10,000 nt of DNA, from contig NZ_JAIWOI010000083.1 in the NCBI RefSeq assembly GCF_020217005.1, forward strand, positions 1 to 10,000, written 5' to 3'. Positions 6,407 through 10,000 of this stretch are shown here, in pieces. Origin of the DNA: Rheinheimera sp. Lineage in GTDB: Bacteria; Pseudomonadota; Gammaproteobacteria; Enterobacterales; Alteromonadaceae. A program made the translations under genes and the position numbers. The number at the start of each line of letters is the position of its first letter. Position 1 is the first letter of the stretch. The notes beneath the pieces are model-generated. The model ran no database searches, was not told the DNA's origin, and saw only the letters and a program-made list of their open reading frames with translations.

Positions 6407-6872
6407 CCTCTTCCATGTAACCTAAATAGAAAAACTCCAGAGTCCATTACTGTAGTAAGACCCAGCAGAATTCTCCAGTCTGGAATTCGCTGACTTTTTT
6501 AATAAAAACAAACAACTCATTCAAACTATCCGGGCTTAGTCCAGAGATCACTACAGGAACTGCAGCGCTTAACTTTTGGCCAGGCGCTCTGTTTTCGCTC
6601 TGAGACCGGAAAATGCAGGCAGGTATTTTTATCAAACCAATGACCGCGCTGTGCTACTTCGTCACATTAAACGGCGTTTCGTCACTTTGTGGTGTTTCGA
6701 CTTATCCAGCTGTGGAAGGATCCAGCAGATCCATGCCGCCCCGTAGAAAGGTCGGCTCACTCACACCGAACAAACAGCTGATATCGCTGCACTGCATATT
6801 GATTAACCCTTTGTTGTGGTCCGGAATTTCAGCCTGTTGTGTTACTCACTATTTTATGGTCACAGGATAATT
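6407..6872. other. 466-bp stretch without a convincing gene; possible repeat or decayed sequence
   Basis: Only short frames are present. On the minus strand there is a 31-codon frame (6797-6702, ATG start, AAAGGG about 9 nt upstream) and a 62-codon frame from a TTG (6635-6447). On the plus strand there is one 85-codon frame with no family likeness. The minus-strand frames follow one another, broken by stops, as in a decayed coding region or a non-coding repeat. It must also hold the control regions of the receiver gene (leftward) and the LytTR gene (rightward). I found no strong promoter pair for either. Confidence 0.5.
6658..6688 (+). repeat. Direct repeat TTCGTCAC, two copies, 20-bp period
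   Basis: TTCGTCAC occurs at 6658-6665 and again at 6678-6685, with 12 bp between. The match extends to TTCGTCAC(A/T)TT. Two short direct repeats two helical turns apart is the usual layout of LytTR-domain binding sites, and the next rightward gene encodes a LytTR regulator. The site is about 185 bp before that gene's start codon, which is rather far, so the link is only a hypothesis. Confidence 0.4.
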
Positions 6873-7721
6873 ATGGCATCCATCACAAAACTGAAAGCCC
6901 CGGAATGGGCCACTTTATGCAACCGGCAGTTGATCGGTGCTGTCACTGTGCTGCTGCTGTGCTCCGTCGCCTATTGTTATCTGTTAGCCAGTATTGAGGG
7001 AGATAAAGCCAATCTGACTTTATCCACCTTTTGGGCGCTGTCCGACTGGGGATTGTGGCCACTCCTTATTCCTGTGCTGGTGCAACAGATTGCCGCCAAT
7101 CAGCAATTAGAGCTTGCAAGCAACAAACAACTTAGTCTCGCTTTGAGAGCCACAATCTGGATGCCACTGGCCGCCCTGTTGCTGCGTTGTGGCTTTGAAT
7201 TCGTGATGACCGAAACATCAGCGCTGCACCTGCTGACTCTGGCCAGCAAAAGGGCGCCTGTGTATCTGGCTGTCTGGCTATTGCTGCTGGCCTCTGTGTT
7301 CTGGAAAAAACATCGTTACGCTGCGACACTACAGCGACAAGGTGTCACGGCACAGCATGGTGTAAAGCCAGCACAAACTCTGGTCGTGCACTCCAGTCAA
7401 GGTGAACATGTAGTCCGGCTGGATGAGATCCAATATCTGAAGGCCTGCGGTAATTACATAGAGGTGAAAGTGCAGGATAGCCTTTATCTGATGCGGGCAA
7501 CCATGAAAGCACTGGAAACTGTTTTAGAAGGTTCGCCTCTGGTGCGCTGTCACCGCTCTTTTTTTGTCAATATGAGCTACGTATTCAGCATAGATTATAT
7601 AGCCACAGGCAATCACGACATTGTGCTGAACAGCGGTGAAAAAATCCCTGTCAGCAAAAGTTTCAGGGATCAGTTTCGCACTGTGTATCGTCAATCCGGC
7701 GGTGTTTCACGCACAAGCTAA
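6873..7721 (+). CDS. Membrane-anchored LytTR-family transcriptional regulator
   Basis: This 282-residue protein has about four hydrophobic segments (near 20-38, 56-76, 94-112 and 128-144), followed by a C-terminal LytTR DNA-binding domain (about 168-273). The LytTR domain shows its usual landmarks: VRLDEIQYLKACGNYIEV (181-198), the LMRATMKALE stretch, LVRCHRSFFVNMSYV (223-237) and IPVSKSFRDQFR (258-269). There is no receiver domain, so it probably senses a membrane or lipid-soluble signal directly, or needs a partner protein, and binds DNA while anchored in the inner membrane. The ATG at 6873 has AGGA 5 nt upstream. A GTG at 6816 would be longer but has no such signal. It converges on a gene for a small exported protein. 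Confidence 0.9.
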   Translation: MASITKLKAPEWATLCNRQLIGAVTVLLLCSVAYCYLLASIEGDKANLTLSTFWALSDWGLWPLLIPVLVQQIAANQQLELASNKQLSLALRATIWMPLAALLLRCGFEFVMTETSALHLLTLASKRAPVYLAVWLLLLASVFWKKHRYAATLQRQGVTAQHGVKPAQTLVVHSSQGEHVVRLDEIQYLKACGNYIEVKVQDSLYLMRATMKALETVLEGSPLVRCHRSFFVNMSYVFSIDYIATGNHDIVLNSGEKIPVSKSFRDQFRTVYRQSGGVSRTS

Positions 7722-7766
7722 GCCTTTCTCCACTGAGTGCGCGTAAAGGAGAGCTCTTAGAAGCTG

Positions 7767-8159
7767 TTACACCAGTTTTAAAGCTTTTACAGTGGCTTTA
7801 CCATCCAGCTTATCCTGATAGACAGGGCTGATACGGATCCAATATTCCCCGTTACGCTGTTGCTCTACCTGATAAAACAGACCAGAAGCTGAAACCATAA
7901 ATGCCTTGTCTTTGAGCCGCAACTTTTTTTTGCCCTCCTGCAGATACTCGTAGTGACCAGCCGCTTTTGGACTTAACTTAAGGTAAATTCCGCTGTAGTG
8001 ATTTGTTTTCGAATTGCCATGCTGCAGAAAAGCAGGCACTGAAGCATAACGTTCAGCGTCAGCTGGCAAGTCCAGAGCAAACGCAGTACTGCTGCCTGTA
8101 AAAGGGCTCATCATAACAGCTGAAGATATCAGGATATTGCGGATTAATGCATAAGGCAT
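7767..8159 (-). CDS. Small exported protein of unknown function
   Basis: This 130-residue protein starts with a signal peptide: a positive charge (R7), a hydrophobic core (ILISSAVMM) and a probable cut after TAFA (residue 28), giving a mature part of about 102 residues with no cysteine. The mature part is rich in lysine and tyrosine and looks beta-structured (YSGIYLKLSPKAAGHYEYLQ, then FMVSASGLFYQVEQQ and GEYWIRISPVY). I do not recognise the family. The Shine-Dalgarno AGAGGA lies 7 nt before the ATG. Its upstream region has a 20-bp-period direct repeat with a core like that upstream of the neighbouring LytTR gene, so the LytTR protein may control it. No clear terminator lies in the 45 bp between the two stop codons. 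Confidence 0.8.
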   Translation of the reverse strand: MPYALIRNILISSAVMMSPFTGSSTAFALDLPADAERYASVPAFLQHGNSKTNHYSGIYLKLSPKAAGHYEYLQEGKKKLRLKDKAFMVSASGLFYQVEQQRNGEYWIRISPVYQDKLDGKATVKALKLV

Positions 8160-8190
8160 AGTGTTGTCCTCTTGTTGTCAGGATCAGGTT

Positions 8191-8219
8191 GCTGTGTTTG
8201 ATAACAAACGACACACAGC
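8191..8219. other. Imperfect hairpin in the leader of the small exported protein gene
   Basis: GCTGTG (8191-8196) pairs with CACAGC (8214-8219), and TTTG (8197-8200) pairs with CAAA (8205-8208) around ATAA, leaving a 5-nt bulge on one side. It lies 32-60 nt before the start codon, upstream of the Shine-Dalgarno. A role in translation or regulator binding is possible but not shown. Confidence 0.3.
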
Positions 8220-8252
8220 CACTCTGGTCCCTATCAACAAAGGACCTCAAGG

Positions 8253-8280
8253 ACAAAGTGCTCAATCGACTACAACAGTG
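8253..8280 (-). promoter_or_regulatory. Imperfect direct repeat (20-bp period), candidate LytTR site
   Basis: Reading the minus strand, CACTGTTGT (8280-8272) and CACTTTGT (8260-8253) begin exactly 20 bp apart. The cores AGTCACTGTTGT and AGCACTTTGT resemble GTCACTTTGT in the second repeat upstream of the LytTR gene (6681-6690), and both pairs have the same orientation toward the gene they precede. The site lies about 95-120 bp before the exported protein's start. It was found by eye, with no statistics. Confidence 0.3.
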
Positions 8281-8304
8281 ACTAATGGATAAATCCAGAG
8301 CTGC

Positions 8305-9588
8305 TTACGCAGAAAACACTGGCATCAGTTGAATAAAGTCTGGTCTTAACTTAGCTAAACTCTGCAAGCAAGACTGCACTAAGGCCTGATATTTGTCGTC
8401 AAACACCCGCTGTTCTTCACTGCTTAACAAACTCCGCATATCCAATAACCAATAGCCAAAAGCCCTGACTTCCAGCGCACAAAACAGTTGTTGCTGCTGC
8501 AGTGGTAACGCCTGCAGGGCTGTGGCAGCACCAAAGTCCCCCAGATACAAATCCGCTTTGTCATTGCTCAGCATATTGTGGGCATATAAATCACCGTGGG
8601 CTATCTGCTGCTGATGCAAATGCGCCATAACATTCACCACTTGTCCAGCCAGCCGGATGAGCTGCAATAGAGTCAGGCTTTGACCTTGAGTAAAGGTATC
8701 GCGGGTACAACTATCAAAAGAAGGCGGTTGTCCCAGCACAGAAAATGAAGCAGGCACCAGTTCCATCACTAAACCAGGTAACTCACTGTCTATGAGCTTA
8801 GCTTTTACAGTAATCAGATTCGGATGCGAGCCGGCATTAAGATAATTATTCATTTCATCTTTGGGACAGCCATCACTGGTCACCCAGCCTTTAAACTGCT
8901 TTAAAGCCACCAGCTCAGGATCCTCGCCAAAGCGCGCCTGATAAATCACACCGGACGCGCCTTCGCCTAATTTATGTAACAGTTGATACTGCTGCAAACT
9001 ATGGGCAGCAACAGCTTGAGCTTCAGGCACAGGACAGGCAGGGTTAGCACCCAGCGCCAGCCAGGCCAGCTTTGGCAGCTCAAATAACCAGTCGGGGAAC
9101 ATCTCAAACTTGTTGAGTGATAGCCTTAATAATCCCAGCTCACGGCATTGCTGCATGGAATCAGGCAAGTAAGACAACTGGTTGCCCGCCAGCGCTACTT
9201 TTCTCAGCTTAGTGTAGCGTCCAAAATCTTCTGGTAATGCGCTCAGTTGATTGTCTGTCAGAATTAACCATTCCAGTTGTTCCGGCAAAACACCCTGTGC
9301 AAAGTCTGTGAGCTGATTGCCTTTAAAACTGACCATCAGCAATTGTGGGCAAAGACTTAATACAGCAGGAATATGGCGGAACTGGTTGTTGGTTAAAAAC
9401 AACCGCTTTAGCTTTTTAAAACGAAACAAATCCGCCGGCAAATCTGCTAAGTCGTTGCCAGATAAATCCAGAATCTCCAGGCTGTCAGTAAAACGGTATA
9501 ACTCAGCCGGAAATTCATTCAGGCCGACAGAGAGATTGATACGGCTTAATGGCGCTGTAGTTTGCGCTAAAGTGTCAAGACTAAACAT
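8305..9588 (-). CDS. Leucine-rich-repeat protein fused to a Ser/Thr/Tyr-type protein kinase
   Basis: This 427-residue protein joins about eight leucine-rich repeats (about 14-190; for example LEILDLSGNDLADLPADLFR and LRKVALAGNQLSYLP) to a C-terminal eukaryotic-type kinase domain (about 200-420). Kinase marks are the glycine loop GEGASG (208-213), VALK (K230), a probable alpha-C glutamate (E245), HGDLYAHN (331-338, catalytic D333 and N338) and GDFGA (DFG 351-353). All core catalytic residues are present. The APE motif is not evident, and the alpha-F helix aspartate seems replaced (EVRAFG). There is no signal peptide or membrane helix from this start, so it is probably cytoplasmic, with the repeats binding a partner or substrate. 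The ATG at 9588 is supported by a promoter whose start is near 9609. The longer frame from a TTG at 9687 lies upstream of that promoter. Confidence 0.9.
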   Translation of the reverse strand: MFSLDTLAQTTAPLSRINLSVGLNEFPAELYRFTDSLEILDLSGNDLADLPADLFRFKKLKRLFLTNNQFRHIPAVLSLCPQLLMVSFKGNQLTDFAQGVLPEQLEWLILTDNQLSALPEDFGRYTKLRKVALAGNQLSYLPDSMQQCRELGLLRLSLNKFEMFPDWLFELPKLAWLALGANPACPVPEAQAVAAHSLQQYQLLHKLGEGASGVIYQARFGEDPELVALKQFKGWVTSDGCPKDEMNNYLNAGSHPNLITVKAKLIDSELPGLVMELVPASFSVLGQPPSFDSCTRDTFTQGQSLTLLQLIRLAGQVVNVMAHLHQQQIAHGDLYAHNMLSNDKADLYLGDFGAATALQALPLQQQQLFCALEVRAFGYWLLDMRSLLSSEEQRVFDDKYQALVQSCLQSLAKLRPDFIQLMPVFSA

Positions 9589-9615
9589 AAAAACTCTGCC
9601 TGCTGAAAAAGCCGG

Positions 9616-9644
9616 ATTGTACAGTTGTGAGCACAAGAGGGCAA
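9616..9644 (-). promoter_or_regulatory. Predicted sigma-70 promoter of the LRR kinase gene
   Basis: On the minus strand TTGCCC (9644-9639) and TACAAT (9621-9616) are 17 bp apart, matching consensus at 4/6 and 5/6. The transcript would begin near 9609, leaving about 20 nt before the ATG at 9588. That leader includes GGCAGAG as a possible ribosome site. Confidence 0.55.
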
Positions 9645-9731
9645 AACTCAAAACCTTCCCCCTTGAGATCCGCACAAAACCTACCAATATCTAATGAACC
9701 AACCCCACCGACCAGCAGCACAGGAGATACT

Positions 9732-10000
9732 ATGAGTAACACTTACACCCCACCCAAAATTTGGAGCTGGGATAGTCAAAATGGCGGTGCTTTCGCCAGC
9801 ATCAACAGACCTGTTTCTGGCGCTACTCATGACAAACCTCTTCCCACAGGCGAGCATGATCTGCAGCTGTATTCTATGGCTACGCCCAATGGGGTTAAAG
9901 TGACAGTGATGCTGGAAGAGTTGCTTGAGGCCGGTCATACAGCGGCAGACTATGATGCCTGGTTAATCAGCATCCGGGATGGCGATCAGTTTGGCAGCGG
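9732..10000 (+). CDS. yghU: YghU-like glutathione S-transferase family protein, N-terminal part (cut by window edge)
   Basis: The first 89 codons closely follow the opening of E. coli YghU: a WSWD-containing start, GGAFASINRPVSG (18-30), then LQLYSMATPNGVKVTVMLEE (44-63) and YDAWLISIRDGDQFGS (74-89). YghU is a Nu-class glutathione transferase homologue that binds glutathione and reduces disulfides. Its thioredoxin-fold N-terminal domain is what is seen here. The TPNG stretch aligns with the glutathione-binding region. The Shine-Dalgarno AGGAG (9722-9726) is 5 nt before the ATG. A weak promoter (TTGAGA at 9663-9668, -10 near 9687-9692) may serve it. The gene is divergent from the LRR kinase, with 143 bp between starts. 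The C-terminal helical domain lies beyond the window. Confidence 0.92.
   Translation, partial: MSNTYTPPKIWSWDSQNGGAFASINRPVSGATHDKPLPTGEHDLQLYSMATPNGVKVTVMLEELLEAGHTAADYDAWLISIRDGDQFGS

Noticed and set aside
6613..6870. Plus-strand 85-codon frame
   Set aside because: The translation has no family likeness, no ribosome site and odd composition. It lies within the gene-free block.
7725..7755. Possible terminator between the LytTR gene and the exported-protein gene
   Set aside because: TTCTCC can pair with GGAGAG (6 bp, one wobble), but the loop is long and no T run follows on either strand.
8226..8246. GGTCC/GGACC inverted repeat downstream of the LRR kinase as a terminator
   Set aside because: Only 5 bp of stem with an 11-nt loop and no T run.
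8059..8265. Minus-strand 68-codon frame upstream of the exported protein
   Set aside because: It overlaps the exported protein's signal peptide in another frame, lacks a ribosome site and does not resemble a protein family.
9589..9687. TTG-initiated extension of the LRR kinase, with a signal-peptide-like stretch
   Set aside because: A good promoter with a start near 9609 would leave it untranscribed, and the first repeat begins naturally just after the ATG at 9588.
9317..9694. Plus-strand 125-codon frame antisense to the LRR region
   Set aside because: It mirrors the repeat-rich codons of the true gene on the other strand and has no domain of its own.

Overview
The window looks like chromosomal DNA of a free-living, aerobic gammaproteobacterium, probably an aquatic one near Rheinheimera, Alishewanella or Alteromonadales. 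This is inferred from a TonB-dependent receptor of the sugar-uptake type, a large c-di-GMP enzyme, a CspA-family protein, a YghU-like glutathione transferase and a membrane LytTR regulator. No phage, insertion sequence, tRNA, rRNA or CRISPR array is visible. Genes lie on both strands in short, mostly single-gene units.

Positions 1-790: the start of a TonB-dependent receptor runs leftward off the edge. Its upstream region carries a 14-bp perfect palindrome of the LacI-family operator type, lying over the predicted promoter. Positions 791-3349: a rightward gene encodes four CBS domains, a PAS domain, a GGDEF domain and an EAL domain, with both catalytic motifs intact. Its 3' end overlaps by 24 bp the 3' end of a leftward ABC1-family (COQ8-like) kinase gene (3326-4636). 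Divergent from that is an unrecognised 214-residue protein (4816-5460), which converges on a cold shock gene (5607-5816). A clear bidirectional terminator (5514-5548) separates these two.

Positions 5817-6872: the cold shock gene has its own promoter and a leader of about 145 nt. Upstream, on the same strand, is a stand-alone response-regulator receiver protein (5999-6406). Next is a 466-bp stretch with no convincing gene, which may be a dispersed repeat or decayed sequence. It contains a perfect 8-bp direct repeat with a 20-bp period.

Positions 6873-10000: a four-helix membrane LytTR regulator converges on a small exported protein of unknown function (7767-8159). Both genes have upstream direct repeats with a 20-bp period and a related core, so they may share regulation; this is a hypothesis. 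A leucine-rich-repeat protein fused to a Ser/Thr-type kinase follows (8305-9588, leftward), with a good promoter that fixes its start. Divergent from it is the start of a yghU-like gene that runs off the right edge.

The main theme is signalling: c-di-GMP turnover, a receiver protein, LytTR and an LRR kinase, placed among transport and housekeeping genes. No obviously new multi-gene system is visible. The least explained parts are the LRR kinase, the 6407-6872 stretch, and the LytTR/small exported protein pair.
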